Shown here: piece by piece, positions 28,072 through 37,021 of the stretch
Layout: the number at the start of each line of letters is the position of its first letter
How positions within the stretch are numbered: the stretch's first letter is position 1
Assembly (NCBI GenBank): GCA_018971775.1
Contig: JAGXAB010000021.1
Span: 1 to 64,000 of the forward strand
DNA length: 64,000 nt
Reading direction: 5' to 3'
Origin: Cyanobacteria bacterium REEB67
GTDB taxonomy: Bacteria > Cyanobacteriota > Vampirovibrionia > Obscuribacterales > Obscuribacteraceae
Position numbers and translations under genes: made by a program
The notes under the pieces: generated by a model
Databases searched by the model: none
Seen by the model: only the letters and a program-made list of their open reading frames with translations
What the model was told of the DNA's origin: nothing

Positions 28072-28910
28072 GCGCTCGCCACCTCCAGCTGAAGCGCCTT
28101 GCGGATCGGCATGATATCTACGCCTTCCGAAGTCATTTTGATCAAATTACCCTGATTGACGCGGTGCACGCTGATTGACGGAGAATATTTCAAACAACCG
28201 AGATAGGATACCTGGGTGCGACTACTCAAGAGCAGGTCCACTTCGCTGCGGGTCAAAGCGGCTTCCAGAGCGCATCCCATTCCATTTGAAGTTTCCACCG
28301 TCACCAGACCGATCACATTTAAACCGCGCCCCTGGGCGTAAGAACAAGACAGAATCAGACGTTCGATTGCTTCCTGGTCGTGGCGGGCAACGATTACCAC
28401 CGGATAACTGAGCTCGACGGCAAAGTCTGTGCAATCTTTCCAACTGCGCGCCAGGCCACCGTCTTCCTCTTGCTCAAAAGTCATGGCCGAAACGAGCGAG
28501 GCCGGCGTTTCGACAACGGTCAGTTCGCGAGCGTTCAGACAGATGGAAAGCGCTTGCGACCATTGCCCGTTCGAAAGATGTTTGGCCGAAGCGACAAGGG
28601 CGGCGGCATAAGTCTTGGGCGTACCGGTGATCGAGCTCATAAAAGAAAGCTCGGCTTCGGCGCGGTCGCGCGGCCCAATGCAGACCGGCTTGATCGCCCG
28701 GGCGGCCATACCTTGCTGACGCAAAATCGCCGTCAGTCCCGTCATAAAAGCTGTCTTGCCGCAACCGGTTCCGGTGCCGAGAATAGTCAGACCGGGATTG
28801 TTACCGGTACGTACAGATAGTGATGAGCGCTCGCCACGGACGTCATAGGCAGGCAAGCCGGCGATGCTGCCGGACTGAAAATTGCCTAGTCGCTTTCTCT
28901 TGTCTGTCAT
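28068..28910 (-). CDS. BioD-like (dethiobiotin synthetase-type) P-loop NTPase
   Basis: ILGTGTGCGKTAFMTGLTAILRQQGMAARAIKPV; VVETPASLVS; 4-bp overlap with DUF299 gene. Confidence 0.75.
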   Translation of the reverse strand: MTDKRKRLGNFQSGSIAGLPAYDVRGERSSLSVRTGNNPGLTILGTGTGCGKTAFMTGLTAILRQQGMAARAIKPVCIGPRDRAEAELSFMSSITGTPKTYAAALVASAKHLSNGQWSQALSICLNARELTVVETPASLVSAMTFEQEEDGGLARSWKDCTDFAVELSYPVVIVARHDQEAIERLILSCSYAQGRGLNVIGLVTVETSNGMGCALEAALTRSEVDLLLSSRTQVSYLGCLKYSPSISVHRVNQGNLIKMTSEGVDIMPIRKALQLEVASA

Positions 28911-28971
28911 CAGGCCATGATCTTACTAGATATGGCGACACAAAATACGGCAAAGGCGATCTAAAGCAGAT

Positions 28972-30417
28972 TTAGTGAGGCTGACTGGCCAGGTGTTCCG
29001 GCTCGCCAAGTTTTTTGTGAATGACGTCAAGGGCCGCTTTCAGCTGCAGGTCTTTGCCATCATCCGGCGTGCGCTTTTCTCTGGGCGAAGCTGAGGAGGT
29101 GTCGGCTTTCAGGTCTTTCGCCTCCTTGTCTTTGCCTGCCGACCTGGCGGCGTCTTTATCGGCGTCTTGAACATCTTTATCATCGTCAAGGTCGCGGCGT
29201 ACGGTCTGGAACCAGGCGCCACGGCCCGCTTTCAGATCGCTAACGCTGATTTTCACCAGCACGTCCGGAGAAATGCCTTTTTTGTTGATGTCAGTGTCGT
29301 TGGGTGTGAGATAGCGAGCGATGGTGACATTGACGCCACTGCCGTCTTCGAGCTTGTTGATGCCCTGGACTAGACCCTTGCCAAAGGATTTTTCGCCGAC
29401 GAGAACGGCACGGTTGTTGTCATGGAGGGCACCACTGGTGATCTCGGATGCCGAGGCGCTGCCTTTGTTGATCAGCACGACGAGCGGTTTTTTGCAGATC
29501 GGATGTCCTTCCGAAAGAGCAGGCGTCGTGTAGCCGTCGCGGTCGACAGTGGAGACGATATTGCCTTTATCGAGGAACATGTCAGAAATTTCAATGGCAT
29601 TGGTGAGCAGACCGCCCGGATTTTCGCGCAGGTCGAGGATGATGCCGCGAGCCGGAGCAAGCTTGGCGAGAGCCTCTTTCATTTCCAGTCCGGCCTGCTG
29701 AGAGATGAAACTGGAAAGTCGAATATAGCCGATGTCACCATCGATGAGCTTGGATGTGGTCACCGCTTTGATCGGGATCTCGGCACGGACGACGGTGACT
29801 TTGATGTGTTTGCCGGCGCGGGTGAGCAAAAGATGCACCGGAGTATTGATCGCACCGCGAATTTGCTTGGCGGCGTCTTCGACGCTGAAACCTTTGGTCG
29901 ACTTGCCGTCGATCTCGGTGATTTCGTCATCGGACATCAAACCGGCCCTGGAAGCCGGCGTGTCGTCAATGGGAGAAATGATTACCACATGTTTGGTCTT
30001 TTCGTCGATACCAATTTGCACGCCGATACCAAAGAGCCTGGCGTCGATTTGCGATTTTTCGTCATCGAAAGCGTCGCGGTCGAGAAAGCGAGTATAGCGA
30101 TCGCCTAAACTGGCGAGCATGGTTTCGACGGCTTTATGCGCGTCTTCCAGATTTTTGAGCTTGCCGTCGTACCGGTGCTCCCAGCGCGCCCAATTTTGAC
30201 CGTTGAAGTCGGCGAGGTAGTAGTCGTCTTCAATCAGCTTCCAAACTTTGTGATAGATGACATCGGGGGAAACCGAGCTATTGAGAGCGATGCGTCTGCC
30301 GGCATGGTCGACATCGCCCGTCGAGGCTATTACGTCCGGCCAGCTGTTAATCGCATTGGAGCCACCGAGAGAGAGCGAAATGAAGACTGGCAGCGCCAGA
30401 AGTTGTTTCCACCACAT
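28972..30417 (-). CDS. ctpA: S41 family C-terminal processing peptidase with PDZ domain
   Basis: GIGVQIGIDEKTKHVVIISPIDDTPASRAGL, LDLRENPGGLL, NKGSASASEITSGALHDNNRAVLVGEKSFGKGLVQ. Confidence 0.95.
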   Translation of the reverse strand: MWWKQLLALPVFISLSLGGSNAINSWPDVIASTGDVDHAGRRIALNSSVSPDVIYHKVWKLIEDDYYLADFNGQNWARWEHRYDGKLKNLEDAHKAVETMLASLGDRYTRFLDRDAFDDEKSQIDARLFGIGVQIGIDEKTKHVVIISPIDDTPASRAGLMSDDEITEIDGKSTKGFSVEDAAKQIRGAINTPVHLLLTRAGKHIKVTVVRAEIPIKAVTTSKLIDGDIGYIRLSSFISQQAGLEMKEALAKLAPARGIILDLRENPGGLLTNAIEISDMFLDKGNIVSTVDRDGYTTPALSEGHPICKKPLVVLINKGSASASEITSGALHDNNRAVLVGEKSFGKGLVQGINKLEDGSGVNVTIARYLTPNDTDINKKGISPDVLVKISVSDLKAGRGAWFQTVRRDLDDDKDVQDADKDAARSAGKDKEAKDLKADTSSASPREKRTPDDGKDLQLKAALDVIHKKLGEPEHLASQPH

Positions 30418-30640
30418 TGCAAACCGATCCCATACTTAAAATGTCACCCGAGGTTAGCCTCGACCCAGGCAACATACCCAAAACCGGGCATTCTTAAGCA
30501 TTTAAGAAAGCATTGCCCTCCCTGAAGAAAGCATAAGAGAGCAATCAGGTAGTCAGTTAAGCTCTCCTGACGCCCTAAATGTTAGGATATGACCGACTCC
30601 AAAAGTACTTTTATATCGGCGTGACCCTCGGGAGACAATC

Positions 30641-31447
30641 GTGGAACAGAAACATTTGGCCGACATCGGCATCTTTGGCGGCTCGGGCTTTTACAAACTC
30701 TTCGATGACAAGTATGAAGAGAAGGTCGTGGAAACCCCCTATGGAGCGCCCAGCGCCCCCGTTGTCATTGGCACGATGGCCGGCAAAAAAGTGGCCTTCA
30801 TGCCCCGCCATGGTGAAAAGCATCAGTTTCCACCCCACAAAATCAACTTCCGCGCCAATCTCTGGGCGATGAAGTCGATAGGCGTCACCCGCCTCGTCTC
30901 GCCCTGCGCCGCCGGCTCCCTGCAGACCCACGTCAAACCAGGCGAATTCGTCGTCTGCGATCAATTCGTCGACCGCACCAGCGGCCGCATCGACACCTTC
31001 TACGACGGCCCGATTACGACCCACGTCTCGGCCGCCGAGACCTATTGCCCGGAACTGCGTCCGCTGGCCGTAGAAGCCGGTTTGAAGGCCAACATCAAAA
31101 TGCACAGCACCGGCACTGTCGTCGTCATCCAGGGACCGCGCTTCTCGTCCAAAGCCGAATCGAAATGGTTTACCGCCGCCGGCTGGGAAGTAATCAATAT
31201 GAGCCAGTACCCGGAAGCCTATCTCGCCCGCGAGCTGGAAATGTGCGTCGTCAACGTATCTTTAATCACCGACTATGACAGCGGCCTCGTCGGCAACGTC
31301 GAGCCAGTTTCTCACAGCGAAGTGGTCAAAGTTTTCGGCGACAATCTGGGCAAATTGCAAAATCTGCTCGTCAATTTAATTGGCTCCATTCCCGAGTCGC
31401 GGGCAAAATGCCAGTGCGGCGAAACACTCAAACACTCGCGCATCTAG
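30641..31447 (+). CDS. mtnP: S-methyl-5'-thioadenosine phosphorylase
   Basis: IGIFGGSGFYKL-type start, MPRHGEKHQFPPHKINFRANLWA, SPCAAGSLQ, GPRFSSKAESKWFTAAGWEVINMSQYPEAYLARELEMC. Confidence 0.95.
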   Translation: MEQKHLADIGIFGGSGFYKLFDDKYEEKVVETPYGAPSAPVVIGTMAGKKVAFMPRHGEKHQFPPHKINFRANLWAMKSIGVTRLVSPCAAGSLQTHVKPGEFVVCDQFVDRTSGRIDTFYDGPITTHVSAAETYCPELRPLAVEAGLKANIKMHSTGTVVVIQGPRFSSKAESKWFTAAGWEVINMSQYPEAYLARELEMCVVNVSLITDYDSGLVGNVEPVSHSEVVKVFGDNLGKLQNLLVNLIGSIPESRAKCQCGETLKHSRI

Positions 31448-31462
31448 AACAGAGGGCGGCCG

Positions 31463-31654
31463 ATGCTACGCAATCTGGGAATCAACCATCTTGTAGCCTT
31501 GCTGGGACTGGTCCTGGCGATATGCTCTTATCTGGCGCTACACCGATACGGTACCCCGGAAAAAGTCTGCATCGGGGCCGCCATCCTCTGCATCCTCGTT
31601 GTCGCCATCTTCTGGTCCAGCGTGCTGCTCGGTGCCGACGACGAAGAAGATTAG
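31463..31654 (+). CDS. small two-TM membrane protein, 63 aa
   Basis: MLRNLGINHLVALLGLVLAICSYLALHRYGTPEKVCIGAAILCILVVAIFWSSVLLGADDEED, 15 nt after mtnP. Confidence 0.7.
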   Translation: MLRNLGINHLVALLGLVLAICSYLALHRYGTPEKVCIGAAILCILVVAIFWSSVLLGADDEED

Positions 31655-31720
31655 TCCAATGAAGATTAGTCCAATGAAGACTAGACCAGTGAAGATTAGA
31701 CCAATGAAAATTAGACTACG
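31646..31720. repeat. 15-bp tandem repeat, 5 units
   Basis: gaagattagtccaat x2, gaagactagaccagt, gaagattagaccaat, gaaaattagactacg. Confidence 0.97.
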
Positions 31721-31757
31721 GCAGATCGAAAGTATAAAAAGCTGGAGCGAACTAGTA

Positions 31758-33182
31758 ATGAAAAGATCCAAAAGCGATGCGGTCAAGGGACTGGCAGCCA
31801 CTTTGCTCGCCCTGTCCATGCCCTTGTTTTTGACAGGCCCGGCGGCACTGGCACAAGATGCCGCTAAGCCAGCGGAAAAAGTCGAGATCAAAATCAAGAA
31901 ACCGCTCATACCGGTGACGAAGGATTTCACTTTGCCAAACGGCCTGCGCGTCGTCCTTTCCGAGGACCACTCTGTGCCTGTGGCGGCCCTGGCCATCGTC
32001 TATGATGTCGGTGCCAAAGACGAAACAAAGGGCCGCTCCGGCTTTGCCCATCTTTTTGAACACATGATGTTTCAAGGTTCGGACAACATCGCCAAAACTG
32101 AACACATGAAATATGTCGAAAGCGTCGGCGGCATGGTCAACGCCTCCACCCACGCAGACTTTACCAATTACTTCGAAAAAGTGCCGAGCAATGAACTCGA
32201 GCTTTGCCTCTGGCTGGAATCGGATCGCATGCGCAGCCTGAAAGTGACCCCCGAAAATTTCCAGAATCAACTGGAAACGGTCAAAGAAGAGAAACGACTG
32301 AAATTTGACAATCAGCCCTATGTGCCGTCTAACGTGCGACTGGAGGAGCTTTCCTTCGACAACTGGGCAAACGGGCATCCGGTAATCGGCTATTTCCAGG
32401 ATCTCGAAGCCTCCTCGGTAAAAGACGTGCGCGAGTTTTTCAATACTTATTACGCACCGAACAATGCCACCATGGCTATAGTCGGTGATTTCAACAGCGA
32501 CGACGTCAGCAAGCTGGTAACAAAATATTTTGGCAGCATCGCCCGTGGTGCCACCCCGCCGCGTCGCGATCTGAGCGAAATCGCTCAGACGAAAGCAAAA
32601 TACGAAAAGATGGACGATCCCCTGGCCAAGATGCCGGCTTTCTGGATGTCGTGGAAAGCACCAGCCCGCCGCGATCCTGATTTCTACGCCCTCAACCTCT
32701 TGCAGACGGTGCTCTCCACCGGCGATTCATCAAGACTCTATCAACGCATGGTCAAAGGCGACAAAGTGGCGCTCAGCGTCAGTGTTTCGTATGAAGAACG
32801 TCGCGGTCCATCCGCCTTCGAAACCTTCGTCGTCTACAAACCGGGCACTACCGCCGAACAGAACCGCACCATTTTGCTCGACGAGATCGAAAAATTGAAA
32901 ACGACAGATATCAGCGACGTAGAATTGCAGAAAGCAAAAAACCAGCTCCTGCGCGGTCTTTTCTCGTCAAGCAGCTCGTCTTCCCTGCAAAGGTCTCTCT
33001 CTCGAGCAGAGATGCTTGCCGAATACACGTCCTTTTACAAAGACCCATCCTTGATTGACAGCGACATCGCCCGCTACATGACCGTCACCACCGACGATAT
33101 CAAGGCCGTAGCCAAGAAGATATTCACAAAAGAAGGCGTGACGACAATTGATGTCGTACCAGCGCCCAAGAAAGAAGGTTAG
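31758..33182 (+). CDS. M16 family zinc peptidase (catalytic), exported
   Basis: Signal-like start MKRSKSDAVKGLAATLLALSMPLFLTGPAALAQ; HLFEHMMFQGS (HxxEH); ORF opens at 31599 through the repeat. Confidence 0.93.
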   Translation: MKRSKSDAVKGLAATLLALSMPLFLTGPAALAQDAAKPAEKVEIKIKKPLIPVTKDFTLPNGLRVVLSEDHSVPVAALAIVYDVGAKDETKGRSGFAHLFEHMMFQGSDNIAKTEHMKYVESVGGMVNASTHADFTNYFEKVPSNELELCLWLESDRMRSLKVTPENFQNQLETVKEEKRLKFDNQPYVPSNVRLEELSFDNWANGHPVIGYFQDLEASSVKDVREFFNTYYAPNNATMAIVGDFNSDDVSKLVTKYFGSIARGATPPRRDLSEIAQTKAKYEKMDDPLAKMPAFWMSWKAPARRDPDFYALNLLQTVLSTGDSSRLYQRMVKGDKVALSVSVSYEERRGPSAFETFVVYKPGTTAEQNRTILLDEIEKLKTTDISDVELQKAKNQLLRGLFSSSSSSSLQRSLSRAEMLAEYTSFYKDPSLIDSDIARYMTVTTDDIKAVAKKIFTKEGVTTIDVVPAPKKEG

Positions 33183-33194
33183 AGGTCCAAGCCA

Positions 33195-34790
33195 ATGAAT
33201 TTTAAAAACTCAATCAGTCTTTTTGCTCTCACCCTGCTCGTCGGCCAATCATCGCTGCTCGCCCTGACCATGGCGTCACCGGTTCAGGCCGCCACTAAAA
33301 TGACTAAAGCAAAAACCGATAATGCAGTCAAAGCAAGCAAAGCGACAGGCGCTCCCAGTGCGCCGGTAATACCGGCCGCCGGCGAACTTTCGGTCGAGAC
33401 GATCAAGGCCAGCATGCCCCTCGAGGTCTGGCGCAAAGACGCACCGAAAGTGCCCGCACCCCGGCCCTTTGTCATGCCCAGGGTGCAGACCTACACCATG
33501 GGAAATGGTCTGACCGTGCAGATGGTCGAAGATCACCGCTTCCCATTTTTGACGATGGCGCTCGGCTTCCACAGCGGCTCTACGAGCGTGCCCGGCGATT
33601 TGATCGGCCTCGGTTCGATGACCGCCACTCTCTTGACTGAAGGCACGACAACGCGCAGCAGCAAGGAAATCGCCAACGAAATTGATTTCATCGGTGGTTC
33701 TCTTGCTGCCAACTCCGACTTCGACTTCACGACAGTGAGCGGATCGGCCCTATCGGACTATGGCGACAGACTGATCAAACTGATGTCGGATGTGGTGCTC
33801 AATCCGAATTTCCCCCAGGACGAGCTAGCCCTGCAAAAGACCAATCTCATCCAGGAATTGACGATGATGCGCAGCAATCCCGACTTCCTCGTCGGCGAGC
33901 GCTTCAGCAAGGTACTTTTTGGAGCGCACCCCTACTCGATCGTCGCTCCCAATGAGACATCGATCAATCGCATCAGTCAAAAAGATCTGATTGACTATCA
34001 CGCCCGCACCTACATTCCCAACAATGCAATCATGGTCGTCGTCGGTGATTTCAACACCGATAAGATGAAGGAAAAATTGAGCCAGAACTTCGGCAGTCAA
34101 TGGAAGCAAGGCAAAGTCGATACGCTCAGTTTGCCGGCTCCGCCGACCCAGGAAGGGCGCAAGATTTATCTCGTCGATAGACCTGGCTCCGTCCAGACAT
34201 CAATCAAAGTTGGCAATGTTGGCGTACAGCGCAAAGATCCGGACTACTTCCCCCTCATGGTCATGAATCAGATCCTCGGTGGGGCGGCCAATGCGCGACT
34301 CTTTATGAATATCAGAGAACAAAAAGGCTACACCTACGGTGCCTACAGTCGCATGTCGGCTCGTCAGGAAAAAGGCTCTTTTTCGGCCGAAGCTAATGTG
34401 CGCACCGAAGTAACCGGTCCTTCACTGCAAGAGTTTATCTATGAGCTCGATCGCATGCGCAATACCAGAGTATCCGACGTCGAGCTCAACTCCGCCAAAA
34501 ATTTCCTGGCAGGCTCCTTCCAGCTCGGCCTGGAAACCCAGTCCGGACTGGTGCAAAGATTGCTGGAAGCAAAACTCTACAACCTGCCTGACGACTATCT
34601 CGCCACCTACGCCGACAAAGTCATGGCGGTGAAAGTCGATGACGTGCGCACAGCCGCTCGTAGACTGATAGACGCCAACAATCTGGTGATCACCGCCGTC
34701 GGTGATGCCAAGAAAATCAAAGGCGAGCTCGAGATGTTTGCACCAGTGACTGTTTTTGATACCCAGGGCAAACTTAGCAACAGCAACTGA
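33195..34790 (+). CDS. M16 family peptidase-like protein (non-catalytic partner), exported
   Basis: LPVQMVEDHRFPFLTMALGFHSGS fold signature without HxxEH; GGAANARLFMNIREQKGYTYGAYS. Confidence 0.9.
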   Translation: MNFKNSISLFALTLLVGQSSLLALTMASPVQAATKMTKAKTDNAVKASKATGAPSAPVIPAAGELSVETIKASMPLEVWRKDAPKVPAPRPFVMPRVQTYTMGNGLTVQMVEDHRFPFLTMALGFHSGSTSVPGDLIGLGSMTATLLTEGTTTRSSKEIANEIDFIGGSLAANSDFDFTTVSGSALSDYGDRLIKLMSDVVLNPNFPQDELALQKTNLIQELTMMRSNPDFLVGERFSKVLFGAHPYSIVAPNETSINRISQKDLIDYHARTYIPNNAIMVVVGDFNTDKMKEKLSQNFGSQWKQGKVDTLSLPAPPTQEGRKIYLVDRPGSVQTSIKVGNVGVQRKDPDYFPLMVMNQILGGAANARLFMNIREQKGYTYGAYSRMSARQEKGSFSAEANVRTEVTGPSLQEFIYELDRMRNTRVSDVELNSAKNFLAGSFQLGLETQSGLVQRLLEAKLYNLPDDYLATYADKVMAVKVDDVRTAARRLIDANNLVITAVGDAKKIKGELEMFAPVTVFDTQGKLSNSN

Positions 34791-34824
34791 TTTACATCAG
34801 TAGATAAATCCGGCGACGGATCAC

Positions 34825-35823
34825 TCAATCACCTTTTGGCGTGTACATGCCTGCGCCGATCAGGTGCTGCATCAGGCTGTCGAAAGGCGCAAGCTCTGGC
34901 GTTTGCGGATCGAGGGCGCGGATTTTATCAAGTCTTTCTTCGAGCAAATTGATCCGCCAGGCGACAACATCAATCGATGCCAGTAAAAGGTGCGCCTTGA
35001 TCAAATTGGGATTGGCCCGGTAAACGATCATGGCCAGATCCTGAGCCCGTTCGATTTCGGACAAAAATATCGAAGTTTTGCCAAGCAGGACGTGCGCCCA
35101 CTCGAAGTCCGGATGATTGCGGATCAAAATTTCCAAAATCTGCCTGGCACTCTCATAGTCCTTCATAATATAACTCTTCAATGCCTGCACGTATTCTCTG
35201 GTCGCTTCCTCGGACACCGCATTTAATGGCAACCTGGTCTTGAGGCGAGTGCGCGCCTTACTGGCGGCAAGAGCCTTGGGATCGACTTCAATAGCACGCT
35301 CGAGCGCCATACGGGCAGGTTCGGCAAAACCAAATTGTTCGTAGCGCCTGGCCATATCCAGATAGTGCTCCGCGGTCCGTCCCGGCGGCACATGATCGAC
35401 AGGCAAACCGACCGACGGCAAAACAACATCCGAGACGACCTTATGGAGCGCCCCGTCAGCCATCAATTTGGCCATGCCGGCGACAAGCAGCACATTCTTC
35501 TTGGCCCTGGCAGTCAGAGGATTTTTATCCATCACATCACCGACGCCGCTTGCCGCTAGCTTAACTACTTCGGAAGCAGTATCTTGCACTGCATTATAGG
35601 CATCATTTACAAAGAAGGTAGCTTCCAGCGCCGTCATCAAAACAGCCATGCGCTTGCGGCCCTCCTCGGTCATCTCCTGCCCGACCGCCTCGTGCTTCAT
35701 TAAAATCTTCGAACAGGTAGCCATCTGCCTGGGCCAGACGAGAAACTGATAGCGAAAGAGCAAGATCTGATATTCCAGATCCGACAGGCCACTGGGCACT
35801 TCTTTTGGCGGCAACATACTCAT
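34825..35823 (-). CDS. TPR-containing protein, unknown function
   Basis: EHYLDMARRYEQFGFAEPARMALERAIEVDPKALAASKART; 332 aa. Confidence 0.7.
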   Translation of the reverse strand: MSMLPPKEVPSGLSDLEYQILLFRYQFLVWPRQMATCSKILMKHEAVGQEMTEEGRKRMAVLMTALEATFFVNDAYNAVQDTASEVVKLAASGVGDVMDKNPLTARAKKNVLLVAGMAKLMADGALHKVVSDVVLPSVGLPVDHVPPGRTAEHYLDMARRYEQFGFAEPARMALERAIEVDPKALAASKARTRLKTRLPLNAVSEEATREYVQALKSYIMKDYESARQILEILIRNHPDFEWAHVLLGKTSIFLSEIERAQDLAMIVYRANPNLIKAHLLLASIDVVAWRINLLEERLDKIRALDPQTPELAPFDSLMQHLIGAGMYTPKGD

Positions 35824-35926
35824 AAAAAATCCTCTCGCTATATTCTTACCCGTTTGTCTCTAAATTGCCTACAAAATCGGTATTAGTTGTATAACCATCC
35901 AATCAGTCATTTAAAGGAGCATCCCC

Positions 35927-37021
35927 TTGTCTTGCAAGAGTTTCCCAAATCAGAATCAGGACACTGAAGCCCAGATCCGCCATCCCCTGACGAAGAATCT
36001 CACCCTGACAGCAATTATCCTGGCTGCCACCTGTTTATCCTCGGCTCAGTATTGTCTGGCTGTGCCAAAGACCACCGAACAAACGCCGGATCAACTCGAG
36101 CAAATTAAGCTCAAGAGCGCCGATGACGATCAAATGGTCTTCCCGCTCAATCAATACGCAGACTGTTTGGCCAAACTCGGCCACAAAGATGATGCGGCAA
36201 ATATGAGAGCTCGCGCAAAAAAAATAGAAAGCAACAGCAACATTCTGCCTAAATTCGCCAAAATCACAAGCCCACCCGGCTCGGCCGCCAGACTGGCGGA
36301 AGCAAAATCAGCGCGTGAAAAAGGCGAGGCCTTGATGCTGGCCGATCAGCAACCGAAGGCCCTGGAATATTTCAAACATGCCGTCGCCCTCGATCCAAAA
36401 GATGCGCAAGCCCTGCTCGATCGCGGCGAGGCACTCTTCTGGTCGCAGCAAGAAGCAAAAGCGATGCTGGATTACAACCAGGTGATCAAGGTCAAACCGG
36501 ATCTGCAAAAAGCTTACGTAGACAGGGCTTATGCCTATGAGGCCGCCGACAAATATGCTCCAGCGATTGCCGATTTCGAAAAAGCAGTGAGACTCGATCC
36601 CAAAGATACGGAAACCATGGGCGCACTGGCCAAGCGCCTCGACGAGCGCGGCAGACACAAAGAGGCCGTCGAATATTACAGCAAAGCGCTCGCCGTCAAA
36701 CCAGACCTGTACTGGCCCTATGTCCAGAGAGCGCTGGCCTATTCATCGCTCGGCGAAACAAAAAAAGCCCTCGATGATTATGACACTTTGATCAAACGCG
36801 CACCGACTGACGCCGATTATTATGAATTTCGCGGCGGCCTCTACGCCAAAATCGGCGAGCCTGAAAAAGCGCTTGCGGACTTCGATAAAGTGATAAGCCT
36901 CAAGCCGACTTATGGCGGCGGATACAGTGCCAGGGCAAAAGTCTATGAAAAAATTGACGGTAAAAAATCACCGCGGGTAGTTGCAGATATCAAAATGGCA
37001 AAAAAATATGGCGCTGAATAA
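35927..37021 (+). CDS. TPR repeat protein, exported
   Basis: Tandem TPRs; TTG start after SD aaaggag; hydrophobic segment LTAIILAATCLSSAQYCLAVP. Confidence 0.88.
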   Translation: MSCKSFPNQNQDTEAQIRHPLTKNLTLTAIILAATCLSSAQYCLAVPKTTEQTPDQLEQIKLKSADDDQMVFPLNQYADCLAKLGHKDDAANMRARAKKIESNSNILPKFAKITSPPGSAARLAEAKSAREKGEALMLADQQPKALEYFKHAVALDPKDAQALLDRGEALFWSQQEAKAMLDYNQVIKVKPDLQKAYVDRAYAYEAADKYAPAIADFEKAVRLDPKDTETMGALAKRLDERGRHKEAVEYYSKALAVKPDLYWPYVQRALAYSSLGETKKALDDYDTLIKRAPTDADYYEFRGGLYAKIGEPEKALADFDKVISLKPTYGGGYSARAKVYEKIDGKKSPRVVADIKMAKKYGAE

